Source of the DNA: Actinomycetota bacterium
GTDB lineage: Bacteria > Actinomycetota > CADDZG01 > WHSQ01
Reading direction: 5' to 3'
Assembly: GCA_030447315.1 (NCBI GenBank)
Contig: JAUJPD010000008.1
Location: 81,932-126,811, forward strand
Length of the DNA: 44,880 nucleotides
The notes beneath the pieces were generated by a model. That model did no database searches. It worked only from the letters and a program-made list of their open reading frames with translations, and had not been told where the DNA came from. Of this stretch, positions 16,111 to 26,476 are shown piece by piece. Each line of letters begins with the position of its first letter. Position 1 is the first letter of the stretch. A program made the translations under genes and the position numbers.

Positions 16111-17002
16111 GCGACGTTCGCGGTCACGACACGCTCTCGCCTGAAGAGCGCCCGCTTCCTCCCGCCGATGTTGCGCGCCTCGTGGCGCATCCGAAAGCAG
16201 CTGGCCGAGACACCAGGTTGTCTCCGGTTCGCCAACATCGTGATGTCTCATCGAGAGGTGTGGACGCTTACCGTGTGGCGCACACGGCAAGAGATGCTGG
16301 ACTTCATGCGCTCGGGCGCCCACGAGGACATCATGTGGGATTTCTCCAGATGGCTCGAGTCGTTCTGGTTGATGCGGTGGCGTCCCTCGACGGACGAGAC
16401 CGGCTCATGGAGGGGGTTGCAACTGGCGCAGCGCAGAGCCCTTCCCGCTCCCCCGCCGGACGAACCCCGGAACAAGAGGCGGCGCTCGATGCGGCTCTGG
16501 AGTCGATCCCCCGTCTCTGCGCGCGGCCTCGGCCCCCAGCGGAGCAGCCTCCTTGGAGTACGCACCGTCCCAACGCCGCTGGCGAGGCATGGTCGCCGGG
16601 GCGGTCGGCGCGACGATCCGGGTCGAGGTCGACAACGTCCGAAGCTCCCGGCCGCCTGGCGAGAGATGGCTCGCTTGCGGAGGCGATTGCTCGACGAGAG
16701 GATGGCGCTTGCGCTGTGCGTTCGGGTTATCGGAGCCGCGTGCCTGCTACCTGCTGGCGCTCTTTCGGGACACGGAGGCGTGGAGGAGTTCATCGGATCG
16801 CAAGCGACCGATGGCCTCGGGCAGCGGTGGCCGCAGGGTCTGTGGACCATGCGCTGGGACGCGGACAACGAGTTCGGACATTGGGATGGCCTCAGGCTGC
16901 GCAAAGTGAAGCTCGGCACCAAGGTGAAGTACCGCAACGAAGGTCGGGCCGCCGACGTGGTCACCGACGGGGCCGCCGATGCATCCGGCGAAGACCGACT
17001 AG
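16111..17002 (+). CDS. Tandem ABM/spheroidene-monooxygenase-like protein, multiply frameshifted
   Basis: No start codon is visible; homology-like sequence begins near 16111 (ATFAVTTRSRLKSARFLPPM). One domain reads SHREVWTLTVWRTRQEMLDF, then MRSGAHEDIM and ends SWRGLQL. A second, partly in other frames, reads LLALFRDTEAW and EFIGSQATDGLGQRWPQGLW and ends HWDGLRL. Both look like the heme-degrading/ABM-type fold of CrtA-like proteins, so the gene is an internal duplication. Frame changes occur near 16430-16450, 16540-16560 and 16650-16790. The 3' end is uncertain: a TAG at 17000 would end it just before the convergent CooC B gene. It may be a pseudogene. Confidence 0.45.
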
Positions 17003-17003
17003 C

Positions 17004-17760
17004 TCAAGCCGGGACGGCCATCTCCTTCTCGACCGCGTCCAAGAGCCGGTCCACCGCCTTCACCGCTTCCGAGCCGGCGTCCGCATCGATCACGGCCTGT
17101 CCCCGGCGGTCAGCATTGCGCGCGACCTCGTCGTAAGGAACGATCGCCAGCAAGGGAAGCCCCGTCCCGAGCGAAGCTCTCGACGATCTCTCGATCCTGA
17201 TCGTCTTCGACCTTGCTGCCCACCCCGTAGATGCGTGGGATGCCGAGGTCGGTGGCGAGCTCGAAGCGTCCGGCGCCGGTCTCCAGCGCTTTCCTGTAAG
17301 GCTCGAGCACGACGAGGAGAACGTCTACGTGGCGAAGCGTTCCGCCGGAGCGGGATAGATGCTCGAGCCCCGCCTCCATGTCGGCGATCGTTAGTTGGTG
17401 GTCCTCCGAGAGGAGGTCACCCAACATGCCACGCACGGTGGCATGAGAGCCGCAAGCTCAGCCACCGGCGGCTTGGTCCACCCTTGCGCCGATCACCAAG
17501 GTGACGCCGTCGGGGGCCTCGATGCCGTACCCGGTGATCAGCCGGTCGGCCGACATCGGTTCTCGACCCTGTATCGACTTCGGCAATGCCTCGGCCGCAT
17601 CCAGAACGTCGAAACTGAGACCGAGACTGGCGCCGAGGTTCGGATTCGAGTCGCAGTCGATCGCGAGTGTTCGATACCCGCGTCGCGCCGCGAGACGAGC
17701 GAGCGTGGCAGAGATGGTCGTCTTTCCGGTGCCACCCTTGCCCGATATAGCTACCTTCAT
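17004..17760 (-). CDS. CooC-type nickel-chaperone ATPase B with in-frame TGA (predicted selenocysteine, UxC)
   Basis: The ATG at 17760 overlaps the biotin-ligase-like stop (ATGA). Residues 1-15 are MKVAISGKGGTGKTT, and LAIDCDSNPNLGASLGL follows. Codon 101 is TGA (17458-17460). The same frame continues ACGSHATVRGMLGDLL and ADMEAGLEHLSRSG, so the site reads U-A-C where CooC has C-x-C. There is no start codon just after the TGA, which makes a split gene unlikely. A separate one-base indel near 17165-17175 shifts the C-terminus, which resumes LLAIVPYDEVARNADRRGQA and ends VEKEMAVPA at the TGA at 17004. A hairpin in the same position as in CooC A lies at 17428-17442. Confidence 0.8.
17428..17442 (-). 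promoter_or_regulatory. Putative bacterial SECIS hairpin for CooC B
   Basis: On the coding strand GCCACCGTGCGTGGC has a 5-base-pair stem (GCCAC/GTGGC) and a CGTGC loop. It begins 16 nt after the TGA, the same distance as in CooC A, with the loop G about 22 nt away. It covers the same ATVRG codons as in CooC A, so coding conservation contributes, yet synonymous changes keep the stem (GTT to GTG falls in the loop). Confidence 0.55.
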
Positions 17761-19122
17761 GGCTCCGAAGCTAACAGGTACTCGAGCCTCTTCAAGGAGT
17801 CCACGTTGACGCCTATCGTTCGAGAGCCGGCCCCGATCAACAAGGTGCCGAAGGCATCCACCCCCGTCGCGTGCCCACCACCTCGCGCGGAAGAAGAGAT
17901 GCCCGCACCGAGCGGCCGAGGGTCTCGCAACGACGTCGATATCCGTCCAAGAGCTCGGATGCCCCCAGGTCGTAGATCTCATCGAAGGTCTCCAAGAAGA
18001 CCTGCAAGAAGGCGGCTTGTCGACGGGAGAACCCGTCTCGATGGCCACGCTGGTAGCGTCGCTCCTTCAGCTCCGCGGAAATCGATCTTGGATGACGTTG
18101 AGGTTGATCCGGAAGGTGGCGATCGCACTCTCGATCCGGCCGGGAGCGAGTTGATTGATGACTTTGAGGCCGCCGATCTTGCGTCCGCCGACGTGGAGGT
18201 CGTCGGGCCACTTGATCTTCACATCGTTCACCCCCAGCGACTCCAGCGCGCGAGCTCCTGCCAAAGAGGCCAAGACCCACAACAGGTCCTCGCCTTCGGG
18301 GGGACCGCGGACGCAGCACGATCGAGAGATAGAGACCGTCGCCGGGGAAACCGATCCAGGGAGGTCCCTTGCGCTGGCGGGCGACAGCTCCTGGCTGGCC
18401 ACGACGACGGCTCCCTCGGGCGCCTCCTCGGCCCGGGCCCACCCGAGAGCCAGCGCCTCGGTCGTCAAGGCCACCGGATAGGTCCGCACGGGGTGTCCCG
18501 CCACGGTGCTCTCCGCGCCTGCCCCCGGCGCCGGTGCCCCTTCGATCACTCGGGCGACGGCCCGCCGGAGCCCGGGGCGGGTCGCTCCGGCACCAAGCAG
18601 TCGTTCGACCCGCCACACCTCGTCCTCGAGAGACAGCACGATCGACCCTGCCGGGATCGCGGTTTGGAGCGCGTCGAGCTCCGGGCCGAGCTGCACCAGC
18701 AGATTCACTCGAACCTGCATGGGAGCCTCGGGGCTGGCTTTCGACTCGAAGGCGACGCGGGTTAGGTCGATGCCGACCAGGTCGCGCTGCAGTCCGGCCA
18801 GCAGGTCACCGAGGAAATCATCGGTCTCTTCGGTCGTCGCAACACCACTTCGCAGACGAGACGCCAGATCGAAGTCCATGCCGCGCTGTATGCCGAGATT
18901 GATGATGTAAGCCTGCGCCGATCCACTGAACATGTCCCACACGCGCGCGCATCGCCGACGCCAAGCGCAGCGAGGAATGTCTCGGCCGCGGCCAGAGCTC
19001 CTTCGCTCGCTACCTCCTCCGGCTCGAGCCACGACTCGGGCTCGGGAGGTATCTCTCCGAACGGTCCTTCCAGGCCTACGTCGTCACCCCCGTTGCATCC
19101 CGCCAGCGATCGATCTAGTCAT
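17757..19122 (-). CDS. SnoaL-like domain fused to a biotin/lipoate ligase-like domain (frameshifted)
   Basis: The ATG at 19122 overlaps the TPR stop. The N-terminal part (AAETFLAALGVGDARA, then MFSGSAQAYIINLGIQRGMD, and later VLSLEDEVWRVERLL) resembles a SnoaL/DUF4440 cone domain. The second half is BirA-like: VKIKWPDDLHVGGRKIGG corresponds to the KWPNDL motif (Asn to Asp), with AFLQVFLETFDEIYDLG and a C-terminal barrel end VGTATGVDAFGTLLIGAGSR. The glycine-rich GRGRRG loop of active biotin ligases is not seen. Frame changes lie near 19080-19090, 18945, 18300-18370, 18040-18090 and 17850-17880. It ends by overlapping CooC B. A role tied to hydrogenase maturation is inferred from neighbours only. 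Confidence 0.6.
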
Positions 19123-20784
19123 CAGACAGGCCGGGGGCAACCCCCGGATTGTCCCGAAGCACCGATTCGAGAGAGGTCTCCTCTGGCGCCGGCTCGTTGT
19201 TGGCCTGCGGACCGTGCTCGTTGAAGCGGTTGTAGTGCTCCCATACATCGATCTCGGTCAACTCCTTCTGCAATGCGCTGAGAACCGATCGCATCTTGTC
19301 GTACGAAGGCTCCGTCTCGCCGGTCAACCAGTCGCGCGCAGCTGGGCCTCGTTGCAATGGCAATCGTGGCGCACCAGGACCGAGCGCAACTCGTCGGGAT
19401 CGCTCCATCCGCTCTCGACGGCGATCCGTGACAACCAGTCCGAGAAGGGCATCAGCCCCCGGCCGTTCGTAACCCATCTCGTACAGCGTGTCGCGGACGC
19501 GGACACGCTGTGGTGAGAGCAGCTCGTCCTGGATCGTGCGATCGAGGATCGCGACAGCCCTTCCTTGAAGCCTCGTCGAGCGCTTCGTGAACCTGCATCC
19601 TCGCCGTCAGCCCGGCTACGAACTGCTCGTGAGGCAGCTCCATGAGCACCTGCAACCAAGCCGCCGAGATCCGGACCGCTTCGGGATCGTCCAGTCGCAG
19701 GACGGCGTCGTCGAACTCGCCAAGGGCTTGGGTTCGGCGCGGCTCGGGCAGCGTCACGTAGTCGCGCAGGCGCTCCCGAAGCAAGGCCAAGAGGCGCTCG
19801 CCGCTTTCTTCCGAAGCCAGACGTGCGAAGTGCTCCGGACGAGTTCCGGGCTCCCCCGCTTCCTCCAGCGCGGCTTCGGCCAACTGCAGGTTCTGGTACG
19901 CACGCTCCCACTGCGGCCGATGGAGGCGAGAGTCCAGCACGCGCAGGGCGTCCTCGAACGACACCACAGCCCGCCGCAACGACGACACGTCACCCAACTG
20001 CGCGAACGAAAGGCCGAGGTTGTTCTTCGCCAGAGCGAACTGGAACGGCCATCGGTGACGGGTGAACACCCGCAGCGATTCCGTACATGCCTCGACCGCC
20101 TTGTGCGGCTCGCCCACCGCGGTGAGGGCCACGCCAAGGGAATGGTTCACCAGCGCCCACTGATAGGGATGCTCCTGCGGATCCGCGATCGCAAGTGCTT
20201 CTTCGTAGACGCCGATGGCCTCGCACGCGCGCTCCGGTTGCTCGGTGTTCGCCAACGTCTGGGCGAGGTTGTGCAGCACCGAGATCCGCTGGCGAACGAA
20301 CTCGCGACCGAGAGAGAGCCTGCAACGCAGTGTGGAACCTTTCGATCGCCTCATCAACGCGGCCCAGGTCCGCATAGGTAAGGCCGAGATTGTTGAGGGC
20401 CGCGCCGTGCTCGCCCGGGCTCGCCTCCATGGGGATCAGGCGAACCGCCACCTCGAACGCCGCGGCGGCCTCTTGTCTTTGGCCTAGCTCTCGGAGGGTG
20501 GTACCGAGGGCGTTCTGCGCCCGTCCGTGCTCTCCGGGCCGTAGGCGGGGGTCGAAAGCGGCAACGGCTTTGTTCAGCGATGCAACGGCCCGGCTCAGAT
20601 TGATCATGCGGTCACCGGTGGGCAGCTCCGCCCAAGCCAGTCCGAGGTTGTACCGCACCACGCCACGCTCGAAGATGCGAGTGTTCGGCACGCGCTTCAG
20701 CTGCTCCTCGAGGCGCTTGATCGTCGCCTCGGCGGCGTCGGTCTGTTCTTCCGCTACGCCGGTGGCAATCGACTCATCCGTCAT
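19115..20784 (-). CDS. Tetratricopeptide repeat protein (frameshifted)
   Basis: Several frames join into a protein of roughly 555 residues starting MTDESIATGVAEEQ (ATG at 20784). TPR units are clear: ALNNLGLTYADLGRVDEAIE, VLHNLAQTLANTEQPERACE, VNHSLGVALTAVGEPHKAVE, KNNLGLSFAQLGDVSSLRRA. A non-repeat C-terminus follows (EMGYERPGADAL, then TLSALQKELTE-type helices and an acidic end GLSDD). Frame changes lie near 20330, 19570 and 19440-19470. TPR proteins scaffold protein complexes. This one is directly followed by the ligase-like fusion and CooC B. It is preceded by a set of repeated start-site sequences (20773-20906). Confidence 0.7.
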
Positions 20785-20906
20785 GCGGTGCATCCTCCGC
20801 CACTATGCCCATCCGTTGAGCCTCATCCATGACGTTTCATCCTCCGCCCGAGCGCGTCTATGCCCATCCGTTGACCCTCATCCATGATGCGTTGCATCCT
20901 CCACCG
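20773..20906 (-). repeat. Tandem repeat of a ribosome-site/start-codon unit
   Basis: Two long units (20803-20848 and 20858-20906) are nearly identical, and a third, truncated unit (20773-20801) covers the TPR start. Read on the minus strand each has GGAGGATG, then a short spacer and an ATG followed by GATGAG or ACGGATGAG. The longer units can encode the starts MDEGQRMGI and MDEAQRMGI. The array joins the end of the protease gene to the start of the TPR gene. It looks like a local duplication of a translation initiation region. Confidence 0.75.
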
Positions 20907-21338
20907 CGCCCGGCCACCGGCGGTGACAGCTCGCTCTCCAAGCGGTCCATCACCAGGGGCTGACAGCCCACCAGCACCGTCTTCGCGGGAAGGATCTTCA
21001 ATGCGTGGGCGAGCATCAACGCTTTCGAGGGCTTCGTGTAATGCATGTCGGCGAGATAGTCGAACCGCTCCATGTTGGTCATGCCCTCGGAGCTGTCGAT
21101 CTCCGGCTCGATCACCATGACGGTTCCGGGGGGGCGACCCCGGTCGACCGCGTCCACCATGATCAAGGCGTCGTAGCCGCCGAGGATCTCCTGCACCAGA
21201 TGGATCCCCCGGTTCCGGTCTCCACGACCTTCACCCCGGCCGGCAGATCTGACTGCTGCAGCCGGTGAGCGACCACCACTCCTGGAAACCATCGTCGCCC
21301 TGGAGCAGATTGCCCACTCCGGCGACCAGGATCCTCAC
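20858..21338 (-). CDS. [NiFe]-hydrogenase maturation protease A (HycI/HyaD-type, frameshifted)
   Basis: The GTG at 21338 starts VRILVAGVGNLLQGDDGF, the conserved beginning of the family (GxGNxLxxDDGFG), whose Asp binds nickel. After frame changes near 21290 and 21220 the protein continues IHLVQEILGGYDALIMVDAV (the second metal-binding Asp), SEGMTNMERFDYLADMHYTK and TVLVGCQPLVMDRLESELSP. These proteases remove the large-subunit C-terminal peptide after nickel insertion. The Met-rich helix before the end resembles proteases of group 1 hydrogenases. Downstream is the repeat array and the TPR gene. Confidence 0.75.
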
Positions 21339-21371
21339 CGAGCGATTCTAGATGTGCTGTTGGACGCGGGC

Positions 21372-22895
21372 TTAGCTCGTGGCGCGAGGTGGATCGATCG
21401 TCGACACGACCGGGAGGCGAAGCGTCCCGCGCCGATACACGTAGGCGAGGGAGGCCGCGAGACAAGCGACATAGACGATGAGGTTGAGGCCGAGATGCAA
21501 CAACACGAGGTCGATGAAGGCTCCTGCGATCCCGTCATTCACCTTGGCGCCCGAAGCCATGTGCTGAACCACCTTCGTCGTGTGTTCTACGACGTGATAG
21601 CTCTGCACCGCTGCTGCCAGCACAAGGAAGCGGTCACCCGTGCCACCCGAGCCTCGCGGTTGCCAACCCGGGACCTGGCAGCGACTATCACCAGGACGCT
21701 GAGCAGAACCGAGACGTTGTAGATCAGATGCACCCACTCTGCCTCGACGCCGGGTCCGACCAGCCCGCCTCTGCTGGGGACCCCGTCCACCCGCACCCGG
21801 AAGACCTGAAGACCGTGCTCGATCATGTGGAACGTCTGCACGACCAGAGACGCGAGGCCCACCGGGACCAACCACGCGGGCGGGGTCGCGCCCCGGCGCC
21901 GGCCACCCCGCGACAGTGACGCTGCGAGGGGCCGGAGCAGGACGAACAACAGGAAGAAGAGCGCGCCGGCCACGACCAGAGTGAGCGAAATGGGCACGAG
22001 GGCTCGCCACCCGGCTCCTATCTCCAAAGGCGACGACGCCTGGATGCGGCCATGCAACGACTCGTAGGTCGCACCGGCCTCGCCTTCGAGGACGTCGCCG
22101 GTCGAAGACGCAACCGCGTGATAGGTCACGACGAGACCCCACCCTCCATGGGACCCGCCCCGTCTGCGGCGCGATCGAGGTCACCTCGTTGTTCTCGAGT
22201 CGGCACCGGGACATGTCACCGCAGTAGAGACCGGTGCCCCAGGCGTTGCGGACGACGTTGCCCGTGACGATCCCGTCACTCATCTCGGTCACCACGATCC
22301 CTCTCATCGTGGTTCCCGTCACCTCGTTGTCGGTCAGGACCACCTCGGATACGTGAGACACGATCCCCTCCTGGCCCCCCACTACACGAGAGTCCTCAAC
22401 GTGCGAATCCGGGCGTCCATCCGAGTTACGTATCTCTATGCCCTGCGCCATAGCGTGGCGCAGCCGCTCACGGTCGTGCCGACGATCTCCGCGGCCCCGT
22501 CGATGACCTCTATGCCGTGAAGGTTGGACCTCCCACGGTCACGTCCCGGACCGTCACTCCTTCGACCTCGCGGATGCGGATCCCGGTGGCACCGCCCGAG
22601 ACCGCGATGCCTTCGAGCTGCACGTCGTCGGCGGCGACCGACACCGCGGCGGGGGCGCCGGGCGGGGCGCTTATCTCGGCTCCGGCTCCGGACACGGCTC
22701 CGAGGCTGACACGCTTGTCCACCAGCACCGGACCTTGATGGGTGCCGGAGCAAGCACGATCAACGCGCCCGCAGGCGCCCGGTCTATCGCTGCCTGTAGA
22801 TCCTGGGTCGTCTCGACCTCTATCCGAGGAGCACGATCGGCGAGCATCGAACCGCCACCCACAGCGACCGCGCAGGCCGCCGCGGCGATGGCCAT
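21372..22895 (-). CDS. Secreted parallel beta-helix protein with C-terminal membrane region (frameshifted)
   Basis: It begins with a signal-like MAIAAAACAVAVGGGSMLA at 22895. Right-handed beta-helix repeats (NosD-type) follow: GIAVSGGATGIRIREVEGVT, GIEIRNSDGRPDSHVEDSRV, VVLTDNEVTGTTMRGIVVTE, GTGLYCGDMSRCRLENNEV. The second half is membrane-embedded (LVPISLTLVVAGALFFLLFV, LVVQTFHMIEHGLQVF, then YHVVEHTTKVVQHM and IVYVACLAASLAYVY). Two HxxEH-like His pairs are notable. Frame changes lie near 22730, 22460-22510, 22130 and 21620. The function is unknown. It directly follows the MalG-type gene. Confidence 0.6.
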
Positions 22896-22908
22896 GAGCG
22901 CCGCGAGG

Positions 22909-23783
22909 TCACTTGATCGAACCCGCCAGCAACCCCTGGACGAAGTAACGCTGGAAAGCGAAGAACACGATCAACGGGACGATCATCGACATGAACGCCG
23001 CCGGAGCGATGACCTCCAGGTTCGAGCCGAACTGGCGCAGCTGGTCTCGGATGAACACCGTGATCGGGGCTGATTCGGGAGAGGTGAAGACGAGTCCCAC
23101 CAGAAGGTCGTTCCACGTCCACAGGAACTGGAAGATCAGGAGGGACGCGGAGAAGCCGGCATGCAACGGGAGCACGATCTTCGAGAAGATCGACCACTCG
23201 GACGCGCCGTCGATCCGCGCTCGCTTCGAGTAACTCGTGTGGGATACCTATGAAGAAGTTCCTGAGCAGGAATATCGCGAATGGCAATCCGAAGGCGACG
23301 TGGAAGATGATCGCGGCCCACACCGATCCGAAGATGCCGATCGCCCCGAACAACCTGGCGATGGGGATCAACGCCATCTGCAGCGGCACCACGAGCAGGG
23401 CGATGACCAGGAGGAACAACGGCTCCGCCCCTTGAAGTCGATCCAGGCGAACGCGTAAGCAGCCAGAGCGGCGATCAGAACTACCAGCAGAGACGAGGGC
23501 ACCGTTATCTTCACGGTGTTCAACAAAGCGGTCACCAAGCCTTCATCGGACAACAGGTTCTTGTACGGCTCGAGGGTGAGCTGGCGTGCTCGGTGAAGAC
23601 GTTCCACCAGCCCGTGGCAGCGCTGTCGCTACCTTCGCGGAAGCTGGTGATGAACAGGCCGAAGGTCGGCGTCATCCAGAAGAGGCCCATCAGGATCAAG
23701 AAGACGTTGAGTGGCCAGTGCGTCAGCGCACGCTGGAGACCGCTCTTCCTGCCCGTGACCATGTCTTCGGGGGCCGCGGCCAT
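22909..23783 (-). CDS. ABC sugar transporter permease, MalG type (frameshifted)
   Basis: It starts MAAAPEDMVTGRKSG at 23783, where the MalF stop lies. Frames join through LTHWPLNVFLILMGLFWMTP, NTVKITVPSSLLVVLIAALA, FGLPFAIFLLRNFFIGIPHE and ELLEASADR (the EAA loop that docks on the ATPase), ending FQFLWTWNDLLVG and QRYFVQGLLAGSIK at 22909. This is the inner permease half of a CUT1 family importer. Frame changes lie near 23580, 23420 and 23190-23240. Confidence 0.75.
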
Positions 23784-25123
23784 CAGTGCTCCTGTCTCTT
23801 GAAGCGGCGGATGTTCAGAAACATGACCGGGACGACCAGCAGGAATATCAGAACCGCGATCACGCTGCCCACCCCGTACTCACGACCGGTGAAAGCAACC
23901 CTGTAAAGCTCCAGGGCGATCACATTGGCCTCGTCCTGACTCGCCCCGGGCGCCATATAGATGATGTCGAAGATCTTCAGGACGTTGATCACCATCGTCA
24001 CGAAGACGACGCCGAGTACGGGCGCTAACAGAGGAAGGGTGACGTACCGGAACGTCTGCCACTCGTTGGCTCCATCGACGCGCCGCTTCCAACACATCCC
24101 GAGGGTAGCGCCGAAAGTCCCGCTCCGATCACGACCAACGCGAACCCGCCCCACATCCAGCAGAACGCTCCGATGATCGCGGGGTCACAAGGTCGGCTCC
24201 GAGCCACCGGATGCCCGTGAAACCTTGGGAGAATGTCTCGGCGGCCACCTGCGGCGTGAAGGCCCGTCGCCGAGACCTTCGAAGACCACGGTTCCGTCCG
24301 CGCCGGTCGTTCCAGAAGCCACTATCTCCCCTGAGGGGCCCAGCACCTGCACTCGGCCCCCGGAAGCCCGAGCTCACCCTCTTCGACGACCCCGGCCTCT
24401 CCGCCGCCCGGCTTGAAGTCGCGCCATACCACCGCGGCAACGTCGTCTGAGGGCGCTGCGGGCTCAACCGCCTGCACCGCTTCGCCCGGCACGCTCTCCT
24501 CGGCGATCGCCGTCAGCGACAGGAGCGCGACCTCTCCGGCCGCTACCGGTTCCTTCGTCGCGACCGCTCCGGATCCCAGCTTCTCCACCGCTTCCTCGGG
24601 AAGCACCGTCGCGGTCGGGTACTGTCCTTGCCCCGCTCGTGACCTCTGAAGCCCGTCCGATCACAGCGTTGAGCGCGCCGCGCGGGGGCGGTCTCGTACA
24701 TCAGCCGCCAGATGACGCCCGTCGCAAGGAACGAGATCGCCATCGGCATGAAAACGATCACCTTGATCGCCGTGGAATACCGCACGCGCTTCGGTGAGGA
24801 TCGCGGAACATCAGACCGACGCTGGTGATGACGGCGGGTGCAGTCGCTACCCAGATCGCGTTGTTCTTTATCGCCGTCAGGATCGTGTCGCTGTCGGCAG
24901 CGCGCTTGTAGTTCTCGAGTCCGACCCACACCCGGTTGGTGTCCTGGAAGCTCTGCGCGATCGTGTCTATCGTTGGATAGACCACGATCGCGCCGAGCAG
25001 AACCAGAGCCGGCACCAGGAAGAAGATAGACAGCCACTTCTTCGCGGCCCCCGGGGCCCGCTCCATCTGCATCTTGGTCCTGGGTCCGACCGCAGGCCGG
25101 ACATCGGCGGCCGAGCTAGCCAT
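23783..25123 (-). CDS. ABC sugar transporter permease, MalF type with large inserted domain (frameshifted)
   Basis: The ATG at 25123 opens MASSAADVRPAVGPR, then WLSIFFLVPALVLLGAIVVY and SFLATGVIWRLMYE. An insertion of more than 150 residues (about 24200-24680) follows, rich in Ala, Glu and Gly (EAVEKLGSGAVATKEPVAAG, then VAAVVWRDFKPGGGEAGVVE), and should be extracytoplasmic. The permease core then resumes IIGAFCWMWGGFALVVIGAG, the EAA-like loop EAARVDGANEWQTFRYVTLP, and ends FLNIRRFKRQEH. Frame changes occur near 24790, 24650, 24330-24440, 24190 and 24090. The insertion recalls the periplasmic P2 loop of MalF. Confidence 0.7.
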
Positions 25124-25129
25124 CGTGGG

Positions 25130-26446
25130 TCAGCTTTTCGCCTTGAAAGCTTTCGCTGCGTCCTTCTCCAGAGCTTGCGATGGTCTCCGGGTCGTCCGGG
25201 TTCTGAAGGAAGTCCTGGAACCTCAGAACAACCCTTTTCCGACCGTGCCTCCGAACGCGGCGGGTTGCAGGTCAGACAGGTCGAACCGGAAGGTCTCGGC
25301 AGACACAACGGCTTCGGCCGAGCGCGGTGAGCTCGTCGGGATACACCGAGGTGTCGAGGTTCTGGTTCGCAGACGTGAAGCCGCCCTTGCTCGCCCACAC
25401 CTCCGCCGCCTCCGGCGTCGCCAAGAACGCGAGCAGCTTTTGAGCGTCCTCGTTGTCGGTCATCGCGATGGCAGCGTCACCACCACCGACCACGGCCGCT
25501 CCTGCGTCACCGATGGTCGGGAAATCGAAGAAGTCGTAGTCGCCTTCCTTGGCTTTGGTCTCGGCGGTGATCACACCGGCAACGAAGTCTCCTTCGTACA
25601 CCGTGGCTGCCTTAGGCGGGTTCGTGAACACCTGCTGCACGGAGGTCGGGAAGTCCGTCTGAAGAGAGCCCCTGGGTGCCCCCAGCGACGTTGGCATCGT
25701 CACCGATCACCTCTGCGAATAGCTCGAGAGCTTCGATGACGCTGGGGTCGGTCCACGGGATCTCGTGGTTGGCGAGCTGGTCGTACTTCTCCGGCCCGGC
25801 CGTCTGGATGTAGATGTTCTCGAACCAGTCGGTGAGCGTCCAGCCGTCGCCGCCTCCCATCGACACCCACGGCACGCCCGAGGCATTGACGGTCTGAGCC
25901 GTCTCCAACATCTGGTCGTAGGTCTCTGGGGGCTCGACCCCAGCCTGCTCGAAAACCGCCGTGTTGTACCACCAGGTCGACTTGTTCGCGGTCTTGAAGT
26001 AGACGCCGTAGAGCTCTCCGTCAACGGAGCCGAGCTCCATCCAGTCGGGGGCGAAGTTCTCCCCGAGCACGGCTGCCACTTCTTCACCCGCGGGTACCAA
26101 CGACCCCTCCGCTGCCAGATCGCGGAGAAGACCGGGCTGAGGCAACATAGCCACGTCCGGGGGGTTCCCGCCCTCGATCTGGGTCCCCAGGTGCGCGCCG
26201 ACGTCGTCACCCGTCGACTTGTACGTCACGTCGACTCCCGACTCTTCGCTGAACGCATCGAGCACCGCCTCGAAGTTCTCTTGCTCGGTTCCCGTCCAGA
26301 CGGCCGCCACGCTGATCGAGCCGGAGGACTCGGTCTGGGCAGCATCGTCCTCGCCTTCCGGTTCCGGCTCCACTTCACCGCCCGCACATGCGGACAGAAC
26401 CATCATCAGCGCCACCGAGATCGCGGATCAGCCAGTGCTTACGCAT
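25130..26446 (-). CDS. ABC transporter sugar-binding lipoprotein (frameshifted)
   Basis: The ATG at 26446 gives MRKHWLI; after a one-base shift the signal continues [15 protein letters not shown] with the lipobox Cys. The binding fold is of the extracellular solute-binding family 1: [20 protein letters not shown], then [11 protein letters not shown] and [20 protein letters not shown], and later [20 protein letters not shown] and [14 protein letters not shown]. Frame changes lie near 26430, 25690, 25310 and 25165; the likely end is [13 protein letters not shown] at 25130. The ligand is probably a sugar, but this cannot be fixed from sequence. Confidence 0.8.
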
Positions 26447-26476
26447 CTTGCATCCCCCTTCTGCTAGTCAACCGTC

